DNA of 64,000 bases from Akkermansia sp. (GTDB taxonomy: Bacteria > Verrucomicrobiota > Verrucomicrobiia > Verrucomicrobiales > Akkermansiaceae). The stretch spans positions 28,774-92,773 of the forward strand of contig JALFWB010000022.1 of the NCBI GenBank assembly GCA_022787425.1, read 5' to 3'. A model generated the notes under the pieces. It did not search any database, had not been told where the DNA came from, and worked only from the letters and a program-made list of their open reading frames with translations. The position numbers and the translations under genes are program-made. This document shows positions 18,765 to 28,574 of this stretch, piece after piece (position 1 is the stretch's first letter; each line of letters opens with the position of its first letter).

Positions 18765-18793
18765 CTTATACGCCTTTCCTCCTCCTATGTCAA
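18765..18793 (-). promoter_or_regulatory. nuoA promoter
   Basis: Minus strand TTGACA (18793-18788), 17-nt spacer, TATAAG (18770-18765). The -10 ends 12 nt before ATG 18752. Confidence 0.7.
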
Positions 18794-18867
18794 GCAAAAA
18801 CAGCCGAAAATCGCGTCTCGCCGTACAAAAATGCCTCTTCCGGTGCACCCTCGCCACAGCAAGGGAT

Positions 18868-20664
18868 TCAGCATTCCCTGCCTCCTTTACCCCCGGCTGC
18901 TTTCAGTAGATGAATGATTGGGACGTTTCTTGCTGCGTCCAGTGCGGTTCTGCCTCGTTTGTCCTTGGCGTTGACCTCGGCTCCCTCGGTCAGCAGCATC
19001 TTGACGATGCCCGCCTGCTTCTTGCAGGTTGCCACAAACAGTGCGGTTCGTCCCTGTCTGTCCTTGGTGTTGATATTTGCACCGGCCTTCAACAGTAGCC
19101 TAACAATATCCGACTCTCCCCTGTCGACAGCATCGAGCAGAAGCGAGTCTTTCTCCTCGGTGTCGGCCCCGTTGCCCGCCCCCGCCTTCAGAAGTATCTC
19201 GACGATTTCCGTGTTCCCCTTTGCTGCTGCAAAACTCAGCGGAGTAGAGCCTTGTCTGTCTTCGGTATTAACATTTGCACCTGCTTCCAGTAGAAGTTTG
19301 ACGAGCTCCGTATGCCCCTTTTTGGCAGCCCGGTGCAGTGCCGTTCCTCCCTCCCTGTCTTTATTGTTATTGATATCTGCTCCTGCCTTCATCAACAGGC
19401 GGATAATAGCAATATAGCCGTGTTCCGCTGCCTCGAGCAAGGCTGTCTTGCCCCGTTTGTCCACGGCATTCACATCCGATCCGGCTTTCAGCAGCAGATC
19501 AACGCATCTCGCGCTTCCCGTATAGATAGCCTGAAGCAGCGGCGTCTTCCCCTCCTCATTTTTCAGGGTAAGATCCGCACCGACATTCACCAGATGTTGC
19601 ATGAGCTCCTCATCGAGCATGCGGATAGCAATCTCCAGAATGGTTCGTCCCCTCTTGTCCCTCGCATTGACATCAGCCCCCCGGTCGAGCATCAGCTTGA
19701 TCAGATCATCATCGATAATTCTCTGAGAAAGCATGTATTGATACATCGTATCCCTACCGGACCTTTTGGCGTTGACGTTGACGCCTTTTTCTACGAGCAG
19801 TTTAATTGACTCCCGGTGTCGGAGGAAGAGTGCTCGCGTCAGGAGCGATTCTGCAGATGGAGAAGTGACATCGACATAGCCGGAAAGCAACAGCTTGAGA
19901 ATGGATTCACACCCATCACCGATAGCGAATATAAGACTGTCAGGAAGCTCGGCACCGCGTTCAAGCAATAATTTGATCATTTCCTCATGCCGATTATCCA
20001 GAGCGTACTGCAGAGCCGTATCATACCCATTGTACCTTGTATTGACATCGACACCCTCATCGAGCAGACGGCGAGCCTCTGCTAATTGCCCGCCCTTGGC
20101 ATAGGCCGGCAGTAGATCCCCTTTACAGTCGGCGGATGCTCCGGACTTCAGCAAAAACTCTGCTGTTTCCGTGTGATTGTTGCTGAAGGCAAGCATCAAA
20201 GGAGACCACCCTGACTTGTCTCTCCCATTGACATCAGCACCGGCATCGAGCAGGATCCCGGCAATTTCTGTTCGTCCGGCAGCAGCGGCCGCGTGAAGGG
20301 CGTTCCTTCCGCTGTTATCTGCCTCATGGACGTCAGCACCCGCATTCAGGAGCATTCTGACATCTTCCGCATCATTTCTCAAGATGGCAGGCACCAAATC
20401 CGGTTCGTCCGAAGAGGGGTACATCTCACCAAAGGGGTCGCTGTATACATCATTGAACATCTTGACATATTTTGAGGCGATTGCCAAGGGCGAGAGGCCG
20501 ACATGCTGTCGCATAAATTGCGATAAATCACAACGCGCCCGGTATTCTGCATCCGGATTGAGTGCCCTGACGAATGGGATAATCTCCTTAATCCCGGCAG
20601 TCGGGACTGCACATGCAGGTGATTTCTCAGGGGAGGGGGAAGTAGGAAGGGAGTTGTTTCTCAT
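18868..20664 (-). CDS. Ankyrin-repeat protein
   Basis: 598 residues. After about 90 non-repeat residues come roughly fourteen to sixteen ankyrin repeats of about 33 residues, with consensus pieces such as [45 protein letters not shown] and [29 protein letters not shown] (quoted in parts). They run to the C-terminus. No signal peptide or membrane helix is seen, so it is probably cytoplasmic and mediates protein binding; the partner is unknown. Several central repeats are degenerate (around residues 185-300). Single gene with a leaderless-type promoter. Confidence 0.9.
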   Translation of the reverse strand: MRNNSLPTSPSPEKSPACAVPTAGIKEIIPFVRALNPDAEYRARCDLSQFMRQHVGLSPLAIASKYVKMFNDVYSDPFGEMYPSSDEPDLVPAILRNDAEDVRMLLNAGADVHEADNSGRNALHAAAAAGRTEIAGILLDAGADVNGRDKSGWSPLMLAFSNNHTETAEFLLKSGASADCKGDLLPAYAKGGQLAEARRLLDEGVDVNTRYNGYDTALQYALDNRHEEMIKLLLERGAELPDSLIFAIGDGCESILKLLLSGYVDVTSPSAESLLTRALFLRHRESIKLLVEKGVNVNAKRSGRDTMYQYMLSQRIIDDDLIKLMLDRGADVNARDKRGRTILEIAIRMLDEELMQHLVNVGADLTLKNEEGKTPLLQAIYTGSARCVDLLLKAGSDVNAVDKRGKTALLEAAEHGYIAIIRLLMKAGADINNNKDREGGTALHRAAKKGHTELVKLLLEAGANVNTEDRQGSTPLSFAAAKGNTEIVEILLKAGAGNGADTEEKDSLLLDAVDRGESDIVRLLLKAGANINTKDRQGRTALFVATCKKQAGIVKMLLTEGAEVNAKDKRGRTALDAARNVPIIHLLKAAGGKGGREC

Positions 20665-20673
20665 GACCCTTTT

Positions 20674-20702
20674 ATTTTAGCACATATCGGATCATTTTTC
20701 AA
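20674..20702 (-). promoter_or_regulatory. Ankyrin gene promoter
   Basis: Minus strand TTGAAA (20702-20697), 17-nt spacer, TAAAAT (20679-20674); 9 nt to ATG 20664. Confidence 0.7.
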
Positions 20703-20742
20703 GCCTAAAATCAGGAATGAACCGTGAGTCGAGTATTTTTTC

Positions 20743-20770
20743 TTGCATTGATGGCGTTTACATGTAGAAT
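20743..20770 (+). promoter_or_regulatory. Promoter of the class II fic gene
   Basis: TTGCAT (20743-20748), 16-nt spacer, TAGAAT (20765-20770). Here a 22-nt leader carries AAGGAG (20780-20785), 7 nt before ATG 20793: one of the few clear Shine-Dalgarno sites in the window. Confidence 0.65.
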
Positions 20771-20792
20771 AGGAGCGGAAAGGAGATTCGCG

Positions 20793-21632
20793 ATGTACTC
20801 GGATAATGACATAGGACTTCATGCTGCTGCCTCGGATGAAGAGGTGCGGGCACTGCTTACGCGCCTTGCCGAGCTCAGGAAACGCTGTGCCGTGCTGCTG
20901 CAGGGGGCTGCGGCAGAGGTGCTCTGCGGGGAGGCCCGCGTGCAGAGTGTTGAGGCATCTAACAGAATTGAAGGAATCGCGACGAGTCTTTCTCGCCTGC
21001 AGCGGCTCATGCGGTACGAGGCAGACCCGATGAACGGGGAGGAGGCGGAAATTGCCGGTTATCGGGATGTGCTGGATGCCGTGAATAAGAACTATACCAC
21101 CCTGGAACCGACACCGTGCGACATCCTGCAGATGCACCGGGATCTGTATGCGTACAGCGGGGTGGGCGGCATGTGGAAGCGCTCCGATAACATCATTGCC
21201 GGAATGGACGCAAACGGCTGTCTCAGCGTGCGCTTTCGTCCTGTTTCTGCCCGCAACACTCCCGGTGCCATGGTTCGTCTGTGCTCGTCATTCCTCCGTT
21301 CCATGGCGGCGGGGAGGGGGGAACCCTTGCTGCTCATCATCCTTTTTGTCCTCGATTTCCTGTGTATTCACCCCTTCCACGACGGCAACGGCCGCATGAG
21401 CCGCCTACTCACCACTCTTCTACTCTACCGCAACGGGGTTGAGGCAGGTCGTTACATCAGCCTCGACAAACTAATTTTTTCCTCCCGAAGGAATTATTAT
21501 AAAACCCTTAAGACTGGCTCCTGCGGCTGGCATGAGGACCATGCGGACTGTGTGCCGTTTGTACGTTATTTCCTCGGTATTCTTGCCGAGGCATACACGG
21601 AGCTGGAAAATCGTATGCAGGCTGCAGGTTGA
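20793..21632 (+). CDS. Fic-family protein AMPylator-type, class II
   Basis: 279 residues from ATG 20793, set by the AAGGAG site; the upstream in-frame start at 20724 would overlap the promoter. The active site HPFHDGNGRMSRLL (193 onward) fits HPFxxGNGR, the AMP-transferase type. The N-terminal helix SVEASNRIEGI contains SNRIEG (56-61), matching the (S/T)xxxE(G/N) auto-inhibitory motif of class II Fic proteins. So activity is probably self-restrained. No separate antitoxin is seen. A degenerate GTPase gene follows after 84 nt. Confidence 0.88.
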   Translation: MYSDNDIGLHAAASDEEVRALLTRLAELRKRCAVLLQGAAAEVLCGEARVQSVEASNRIEGIATSLSRLQRLMRYEADPMNGEEAEIAGYRDVLDAVNKNYTTLEPTPCDILQMHRDLYAYSGVGGMWKRSDNIIAGMDANGCLSVRFRPVSARNTPGAMVRLCSSFLRSMAAGRGEPLLLIILFVLDFLCIHPFHDGNGRMSRLLTTLLLYRNGVEAGRYISLDKLIFSSRRNYYKTLKTGSCGWHEDHADCVPFVRYFLGILAEAYTELENRMQAAG

Positions 21633-21676
21633 GTGGTAGGAACTGCATATTTCCTCCCATACGGCGCAATTAGGTA

Positions 21677-21705
21677 TGGACAAGACGCCCTCTGCGTATT
21701 ATAAT
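21677..21705 (+). promoter_or_regulatory. Promoter of the degenerate-GTPase gene
   Basis: TGGACA (21677-21682), 17-nt spacer, TATAAT (21700-21705); 11 nt to ATG 21717. Confidence 0.6.
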
Positions 21706-21716
21706 GCCGAGAGCAT

Positions 21717-23354
21717 ATGATCAGTCGAGCGTTCAGAAAGGGTGAGAGCACGCTGCGTTTTTTAGCGCGGCAGGTGATCGACCTTTGCGCCGAGATTGAC
21801 GATACCGGCTTGGAGAGCGGGATTGATGACCTGCGTCAGGCTCTGCAGACGATGGAGCGCTACCGCCGTGTGCTTTTTTTCGGCGGTGCCGGTTGCGGAC
21901 GCGCGGCGATGATTGCGGGGGTAGCCGGCTTTCCGGCAATTGCTCGTGTCGCTTGGTCCGGCCCCTATCGCAGTTGGCGCTATATCGCCTCCATGGGGGA
22001 GGATCTGAATGCTCGTTATATACCGGTGCCTGAGCTGGAGGGGCTGGAGCTGACGGATACGCCGGATTGCGAGCCGGAGAGTGTGCAGGAAAGCATCGTG
22101 AGCTTGGCCGAGTCGGCGGATGTGATTGTGGCCGTGGTGGATGCTCGCCGGGCGGAGCAGTCTCCGTGCTGGCAGCTGCTCAGTCGCCTGCCTGCGGAAT
22201 TCGGGCGTTGTCTGGTAGCTGTTACCGGAGCGGGGGCACTCTCTGCCGATGAGGGCTTGGAGCTGAAGGAAAAGCTCCGCTCCGGATGCGGACATTCCCT
22301 GAAAGTACCGCTGACGGTTTGTTTTGTGAACCCGACCGTGCAGCATGAGATGGAAATGTTCTGCGGTCGCGTACAGGCCGAGCTTTCCGGTGAGCGGGGG
22401 ATGCGGCGAGACCTCAAGGCGGTGGACGAGGCTATGAGGCGGCTTCAGGACCGCCAAGGGGCGATTCTGAAACGTCGCGAGGAGGTGCAACGCTCGGATA
22501 ACGGCTTTTTGGACGAAGTGGAGTCGGAGTTTGAATCCATCCGCCGCAGGCAGGAGAACGGTGTGGCAGCGTGGGTGCAAAAGCTGTTTGCCGGTGCTCG
22601 CGCTCTGTTGCCCTCTTTGCAGAAAAGTTTCCTCCGCAGCTTCGGTTTATTTTATTCGCCTGTTAACTTGGTGCGCCTGTCTCTCTACGGCAGAGGTGTA
22701 GAAAAATGTTATGCGCGCATGCTGGAAGAGATGATGCGCAAGAGTCAGGAGGATTACGATGCTACTTTTGTTCAGAATTGCTCGAGCCTGTGGGAAACCG
22801 TGCGCCCCAAGATGAAGGCGGTGCTGGAGTGTGAGCCCGGCGTGTTCCCGGAGGAGTCCCTGAGCGTTAATTTAGCCGGATTACGGGATAGATTTTCCTT
22901 GGAGATGCGTAGCTTTCTGGCCTCCCGGGGGCTGGGCGCATCCCTGTCGCGTGCTGTGGCAACCTGCCGTGAATGGATGCATGGGGTGCTGGTACTGGAT
23001 AGCATCCTGCTTTCCGTGGCCGGTATGCTCGGTATTTTTCAGCAGATCGAGGCGGCTTGCATTGTCCTGTGCTTGGCGGTGACGGTGTGGTTGCTGGCTT
23101 GGGTGCGGCATTTGATTGATCGTCGGCGACTGTGCCGCATCCTGGGCGAGCTTGTGGAGGGGATGCACGAGGCCTTGTATGCCTACCTCTGCGAGGCGGT
23201 GCATACTTTAGTGCTCTCCCGCGTGGCGGCTTATCGTAGTTTGTATAACGCGCCCCGGCGCAAGGTGGCTGCAAATGCTGAGCTTCTCCACCCCCTGCAG
23301 AAGCGTCACCAGACCCTCTGTTCCATCCGGCGGCGCAATGATTTGTTTGTGTGA
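21717..23354 (+). CDS. Membrane-associated dynamin/GTPase-like protein with decayed P-loop
   Basis: 545 residues. The N-terminal third looks like a G-domain: beta strand RVLFFGGAGCGRAAMIAG (P-loop position 56-64), a G3-like DTPDC (114-118) and VIVAVVDARRAEQSP. The key Lys-Ser/Thr of the P-loop are Arg-Ala and the NKxD motif is not found, so nucleotide binding is doubtful. A long helical middle region is followed by two hydrophobic segments (about 425-465), as in bacterial dynamin-like or YcjX/EngB-type membrane GTPases. The exact family is not certain. Its stop overlaps the ATG of the U32 peptidase gene (TGATG), so the two are translationally coupled. Confidence 0.6.
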   Translation: MISRAFRKGESTLRFLARQVIDLCAEIDDTGLESGIDDLRQALQTMERYRRVLFFGGAGCGRAAMIAGVAGFPAIARVAWSGPYRSWRYIASMGEDLNARYIPVPELEGLELTDTPDCEPESVQESIVSLAESADVIVAVVDARRAEQSPCWQLLSRLPAEFGRCLVAVTGAGALSADEGLELKEKLRSGCGHSLKVPLTVCFVNPTVQHEMEMFCGRVQAELSGERGMRRDLKAVDEAMRRLQDRQGAILKRREEVQRSDNGFLDEVESEFESIRRRQENGVAAWVQKLFAGARALLPSLQKSFLRSFGLFYSPVNLVRLSLYGRGVEKCYARMLEEMMRKSQEDYDATFVQNCSSLWETVRPKMKAVLECEPGVFPEESLSVNLAGLRDRFSLEMRSFLASRGLGASLSRAVATCREWMHGVLVLDSILLSVAGMLGIFQQIEAACIVLCLAVTVWLLAWVRHLIDRRRLCRILGELVEGMHEALYAYLCEAVHTLVLSRVAAYRSLYNAPRRKVAANAELLHPLQKRHQTLCSIRRRNDLFV

Positions 23355-25804
23355 TGGCTATGGAGTTGCATGCACCGGAGGTTTTGGCACCGGCGGGTAA
23401 TTGGGACTGCGTTCGCGCTGCCGTTGCCAATGGGGCGAATGCCGTTTATTTCGGCTTGGATAAGTTCAACGCCCGCATGCGTGCGGATAATTTTACCCGG
23501 GCGGACCTGTCGTCCTTGGTGCCGTTTTTGCATGCTCACGGTCTGCGGGCCTATGTTACCATGAATGTACTCATCTTCACGGATGAGGTAGAGGAGGCTC
23601 TGGAGTACCTGCTTGCTTTGGATGCGGCGGGGGTGGATGCGGTGATTGTGCAGGATGTGGGATTGGCGGCGCAGATTACGCAGTGGCGGCGCGAGGGGAG
23701 ATTGCGGATAGCACTGCATATATCGACACAGATGACAGTGACGGACCCGGAGGGGGTGCGGCTGGTGGATGAGCTGCTGGATCCGGAGCAGATCGTGACG
23801 GCCCGCGAGCTCTCCCTGCGGGAGATTGCCGCCTGCGCCAAGGCCACGAAGAAGCCACTGGAGGTGTTCTGCCATGGTGCTCTCTGTGTGGCGTACTCCG
23901 GGCAGTGCCTTACCAGCGAAAGTTTAGGCCGCCGCAGTGCCAACCGGGGCGAGTGCGCGCAGGCCTGCCGCATGCCGTACCGCTTGGTGGTGGATGGGCG
24001 TCCGCTGAATCTCGGGGAGCGTCGCTATTTGTTTTCTCCGCAGGATCTCTGTGCGTTGGATCGCATCCCGGAGATGCTGGAGGCGGGGGTGCGTAGTTTC
24101 AAGATTGAGGGACGCCTCAAGAGCCCGGAATATGTGGCCGCTGCTGTGCGGGCCTACCGCCGCGCGCTGGATGCCGCTCTCGCGGGGCGTCCCGTGCTCC
24201 CGGAGGAGCGGGCGGCGGACCTCTATGCACTGCAGATGGCTTTCTCTCGCGGTTTTTCTACGGGCTGGCTGGATGGCACGAATCACCCCCTGCTGACGCA
24301 TGGTCGCTTCGGAAAAAAACGCGGGGTTCTCGTGGGGCGTATCGCCGCCTGCGGTGAGGGCTGGGTGGAGCTCGCGGAGTTGCCACCCGTGCCTATTTCT
24401 CCGGGGGATGGATTTGTGGTGGATGCGGGGCAGGATCGCAATGAGGAGAGGGGCGGCCGCATTTGGCGGGCGTCGGGTAAGCGGCTGTTCTTCCATGGTA
24501 AGGGCAGCAACATTGTACCCTCGGAGGTGAGGCCGGGTTGCTTGTTGTGGAAGACGGCGGATCCCGCTTTGGAGCGCAGCCTGCATGCGACCTGGTGCAA
24601 TTTCGCGCGCCATGCGGCGGAGGGAACAGGCGGGGCACTGGATATGGCCTTTTCCGGTCGCATCGGTGAGGCACTGATTGTTACCTGTCGAGGCGTGTCC
24701 GTGCGCAGTGAGCGTCCCTTGGAGTCCGCGCAGAATCGCCCGTTGACCCCGGAGGTTATCGAGGCTCAGTTTTCGCGTCTGGGCGGTACGGGGTATGTGC
24801 CGGGGCATTTTACCTACGCGGTGGAGCAGGGGGCCATGCTGCCGCTTTCCGTGCTCAACCGCATGCGCCGCGAGCTTGTGGCAGCCCTGCCCGATGCTTC
24901 GGGTGCCGAGGTCGCTGCATCCGCTGAGCTGCCCGTGTTGCCGCGTCTCTTTCCCGCGCCCCCGCCTGCTGCGGAGATTTTGCTTTCCGTGCTTTGCCGC
25001 ACGCCGGAGCAGGCCCGTGCGGCTGCTGCTTCCGGGGTTCGTCTGCTCTACTTGGATTTCACGGATATTAGTCGTTATCCGGATTTCGTTCCGTCACTTC
25101 GGGCGGAGTTCCCGGATGTACAAATTGCCCTCGCCACCCTGCGCATCATGAAGCCGCATGAGGAGGGCTACTTCAAGTTCTATCGCGCCGCGCAACCGGA
25201 TGCCGTGCTGGTTCGCAACCTCGGTGCCGCTCGCTGTTTCCGCTGCACGGGTATACCGATGATAGGCGATTTTTCCCTCAATGCGTCCAACCCGCTCAGC
25301 GTGCATTTCTGGCAGCGTTTCGGCATGCAGGCGATCACAGTCAGCTATGATTTGGACTCGGCTCAGATAACGGATTTGCTGCGCACGGGATGCGGCCCCG
25401 CGCTGGAGCTGACGCTGCACCAGCACATCCCGCTTTTCCACACAGAGCACTGCGTCTTCTGCACCTTCCTTTCTGAGGGGCACAGCTTCAAGGACTGCGG
25501 TCGCCCCTGCGAGCAGCACGAGGTGCGCATGGCGGATCGCACCGGCGCGATGCACTACCTGCGCAGTGATGAAGGGTGCCGCAACACGCTTTTCAACGGA
25601 AGACCGCAGACGGCGGCTCGCCATATGGCGGCTTTCCGGACCCTGGGGCTGGCCCGCTTCCGTCTCGAGCTGTTAGCAGAAACGGCCGAGGAAACATCGC
25701 GGCTCATTGCATCCTACCAAGCTCTTGCGGCGGGGAGACTTGCCCCGGAGGAACTCATACGCCGCTTGCATGCGCTTGACCGCGTGGGCGTAACGGAGTA
25801 TTGA
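23354..25804 (+). CDS. Peptidase U32 family protein
   Basis: 816 residues from ATG 23354. The start EVLAPAGNWDCVRAAVANGANAVYFG and the U32 signature region VEVFCHGALCVAYSGQCLTS (seen as EVFCHGALCVAYSGQCL) with NRGECAQACRMPY are diagnostic; the latter Cys residues may hold an Fe-S cluster. Members such as RlhA, TrhP and UbiU/V act in RNA hydroxylation or O2-independent hydroxylation rather than proteolysis. The long form with a middle domain and a second TIM-like half (CTFLSEGHSFKDCGRPCEQH) resembles RlhA-type proteins. Coupled to the preceding gene by a 1-nt overlap. Confidence 0.9.
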   Translation: MAMELHAPEVLAPAGNWDCVRAAVANGANAVYFGLDKFNARMRADNFTRADLSSLVPFLHAHGLRAYVTMNVLIFTDEVEEALEYLLALDAAGVDAVIVQDVGLAAQITQWRREGRLRIALHISTQMTVTDPEGVRLVDELLDPEQIVTARELSLREIAACAKATKKPLEVFCHGALCVAYSGQCLTSESLGRRSANRGECAQACRMPYRLVVDGRPLNLGERRYLFSPQDLCALDRIPEMLEAGVRSFKIEGRLKSPEYVAAAVRAYRRALDAALAGRPVLPEERAADLYALQMAFSRGFSTGWLDGTNHPLLTHGRFGKKRGVLVGRIAACGEGWVELAELPPVPISPGDGFVVDAGQDRNEERGGRIWRASGKRLFFHGKGSNIVPSEVRPGCLLWKTADPALERSLHATWCNFARHAAEGTGGALDMAFSGRIGEALIVTCRGVSVRSERPLESAQNRPLTPEVIEAQFSRLGGTGYVPGHFTYAVEQGAMLPLSVLNRMRRELVAALPDASGAEVAASAELPVLPRLFPAPPPAAEILLSVLCRTPEQARAAAASGVRLLYLDFTDISRYPDFVPSLRAEFPDVQIALATLRIMKPHEEGYFKFYRAAQPDAVLVRNLGAARCFRCTGIPMIGDFSLNASNPLSVHFWQRFGMQAITVSYDLDSAQITDLLRTGCGPALELTLHQHIPLFHTEHCVFCTFLSEGHSFKDCGRPCEQHEVRMADRTGAMHYLRSDEGCRNTLFNGRPQTAARHMAAFRTLGLARFRLELLAETAEETSRLIASYQALAAGRLAPEELIRRLHALDRVGVTEY

Positions 25805-25810
25805 CCTCTC

Positions 25811-26485
25811 TCACGGCTTCTCCGCCGTGTACAGCGAGGCGATGCCAAGAGTGAGCGGCAGGCAGGTGGGTGCCGTGTAACCGCAGGTGCTCAGCAAATT
25901 CAGGAAGTCCTGCCCCGCAGGGAAGGCTTCAATGCTGTCGCCCAGATAGGTGTAAGCCCCGCTGTTGCCGGTAACAAGTCGGGCGATACCGGGTAACACC
26001 CGGTGAAGGTAGGCGCGGTAGAAGGGCAGGAAGATGCCCTCCGGCATGCTGAAGTCCAGCACCAGCAGATGTCCACCGGGGCGCAGGATGCGGAGGAATT
26101 CCCGCAGAGCGGCAGGGTAGTCCGCCATGTTGCGCAGACCGAAGGCCACCGTAGCGGCATCGAAGCTGTCATCCGGAAGGGGCAGGTGCAGGGCATCCGC
26201 CTCCAGTACCTTGCTCAAGCCGCGCCGCACGGCCACATCCAGCATAGGTTGGCAGAAGTCTGTGCCCAGGACATCCACCTCCGGCAGGGCGCGGGTGATG
26301 GCCAGTGCCAAGTCACCCGTGCCTGTCGCAATATCCAATAAATTACGAGGTTTCCATTCTGCTACACGTTGCACAACCCGCTGCCGCCACAGCACATCCA
26401 CCCCGCAGGAGAGGATGTGATTGGCCGTGACGTATTTCTCCGCGATGGCAGAGAAGGCTGCGTGGACGAACGCGGGATCCGGCAT
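25811..26485 (-). CDS. menG: Demethylmenaquinone methyltransferase MenG/UbiE
   Basis: C-methylates demethylmenaquinone in menaquinone synthesis. 224 residues. Signs: FSAIAEKYVTANHILSCGVDVLWR, LLDIATGTGDLAL (SAM loop), DFCQPMLDVA, DSFDAATVAFGLRNMADYPAALREFLRILRPGG and GNSGAYTYLGDSIEAFPAGQ. It starts 9 nt after the icd stop. With menA at 56.8 kb and no ubiquinone genes seen, the quinone is menaquinone. Converges with the U32 gene, 6 nt between stops. Confidence 0.92.
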   Translation of the reverse strand: MPDPAFVHAAFSAIAEKYVTANHILSCGVDVLWRQRVVQRVAEWKPRNLLDIATGTGDLALAITRALPEVDVLGTDFCQPMLDVAVRRGLSKVLEADALHLPLPDDSFDAATVAFGLRNMADYPAALREFLRILRPGGHLLVLDFSMPEGIFLPFYRAYLHRVLPGIARLVTGNSGAYTYLGDSIEAFPAGQDFLNLLSTCGYTAPTCLPLTLGIASLYTAEKP

Positions 26486-26494
26486 GGGCGGAGC

Positions 26495-27718
<1,224 letters not shown>

Positions 27719-27760
27719 GTATTGCTCTGATTTTGCGGTGAATTCCAAAACTTCATCGGG

Positions 27761-27788
27761 ATTATATCACTTTTGAGGCAGAAATCAA
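27761..27788 (-). promoter_or_regulatory. icd-menG promoter
   Basis: Minus strand TTGATT (27788-27783), 16-nt spacer, TATAAT (27766-27761). The icd ATG (27718) is 42 nt further; a mini-ORF starts 4 nt after the -10. Confidence 0.7.
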
Positions 27789-27840
27789 TAAGAGAATTAA
27801 GATTTTTTGCAGAAATTGACGCAAAAAGTTGAATTCGGGC

Positions 27841-27869
27841 TTGATTTCTGCTCTTCGTTCTGCTAGAAT
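27841..27869 (+). promoter_or_regulatory. Promoter of the lipoprotein pair
   Basis: TTGATT (27841-27846), 17-nt spacer, TAGAAT (27864-27869); 9 nt to ATG 27879. Confidence 0.7.
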
Positions 27870-27878
27870 CCAAGCGTC

Positions 27879-28019
27879 ATGGGAATGCCGCGCCGTCTTA
27901 TCTCCGGAGCTTTGCTGCTCTTGCTTGCCTCCTGTCATACCTCGTGCTCGACCGTTAATAACACGCTCAACGGGGTGCTCAGTACACCTGCGCGGGTTCT
28001 CCAAGGCTTTAATATCTAA
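27879..28019 (+). CDS. Small lipoprotein, 46 residues
   Basis: Short reading frame MGMPRRLISGALLLLLASCH... with a lipobox-like LASC (Cys 19). The mature part is only about 28 residues (second Cys, then VNNTLNGVL and ARVLQGFNI). Architecture resembles entericidin-like small lipoproteins, but sequence identity to a family cannot be claimed. Strong support comes from a promoter whose -10 ends 9 nt before the ATG and from the tight 6-nt spacing to the next lipoprotein gene. Predicted to be membrane-anchored after signal peptidase II cleavage. Confidence 0.65.
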   Translation: MGMPRRLISGALLLLLASCHTSCSTVNNTLNGVLSTPARVLQGFNI

Positions 28020-28025
28020 TCCGTC

Positions 28026-28493
28026 ATGAATAAGATTTTTTCACTCCTCTGTGCGTTGCCGATGCTCTTCTTCGTTTCCTGCCAGCAGGGAACGCTGCCC
28101 ACGAACGGTCAGGTTCGCCGCGGGCCCGCTCCCGTGGATATGGTGACCTGCCTGCGGGATGTACATCCTGCCTACCGCTCGGCTTTTGCGGGGCAGAATG
28201 GGGCCAACTTCGATGCTCAGTCCCAGCGCGCCGCCTACTATGCAGCCATGGAGACGGCCCGCACGCCGGTTCCTTCCGCCATTGCGGCTCGCGGTCGTTC
28301 GGCCAAGCCTGCCACACGCGTTGCCTCCAAGTCTCGCTATGCTAAGTCTCGCTCGGTGGCTTCCCGCTCTCGTTCCTCGGCATCGCGCAGCAAGTCTCTG
28401 GCTTCTTCCCGCAGTAAGGCGGCTAGGTCCAAGAATAAGGCATCTTCCCGTAAGCTGGCGGTCAACCGTTCCACCTCCAAGCGTCGCCGCTGA
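28026..28493 (+). CDS. Lipoprotein with Ser/Arg/Lys-rich basic tail
   Basis: 155 residues. Signal MNKIFSLLCALPMLFFVSC gives a lipobox VSC (Cys 19). A short conserved-looking middle (MVTCLRDVHPAYRSAFAGQN) is followed by about 65 residues of low-complexity SRSKS-type sequence, histone H1-like in composition, to the very end (STSKRRR). The basic tail could bind peptidoglycan, teichoic-like or LPS phosphates, or DNA; this is inference. No family recognised. Probably co-transcribed with the 46-residue lipoprotein just upstream. Confidence 0.75.
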   Translation: MNKIFSLLCALPMLFFVSCQQGTLPTNGQVRRGPAPVDMVTCLRDVHPAYRSAFAGQNGANFDAQSQRAAYYAAMETARTPVPSAIAARGRSAKPATRVASKSRYAKSRSVASRSRSSASRSKSLASSRSKAARSKNKASSRKLAVNRSTSKRRR

Positions 28494-28537
28494 GGTTTGA
28501 GTCGGCCCGTGCCCGCTGCCGCCTGCGCAATGGGGGC

Positions 28538-28566
28538 TTGAAATGCGGCGCGGGCTGTGCTACAAT
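28538..28566 (+). promoter_or_regulatory. parC-like gene promoter
   Basis: TTGAAA (28538-28543), 17-nt spacer, TACAAT (28561-28566); 8 nt to ATG 28575, leaderless spacing. Confidence 0.75.
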
Positions 28567-28574
28567 AGCCGCCG

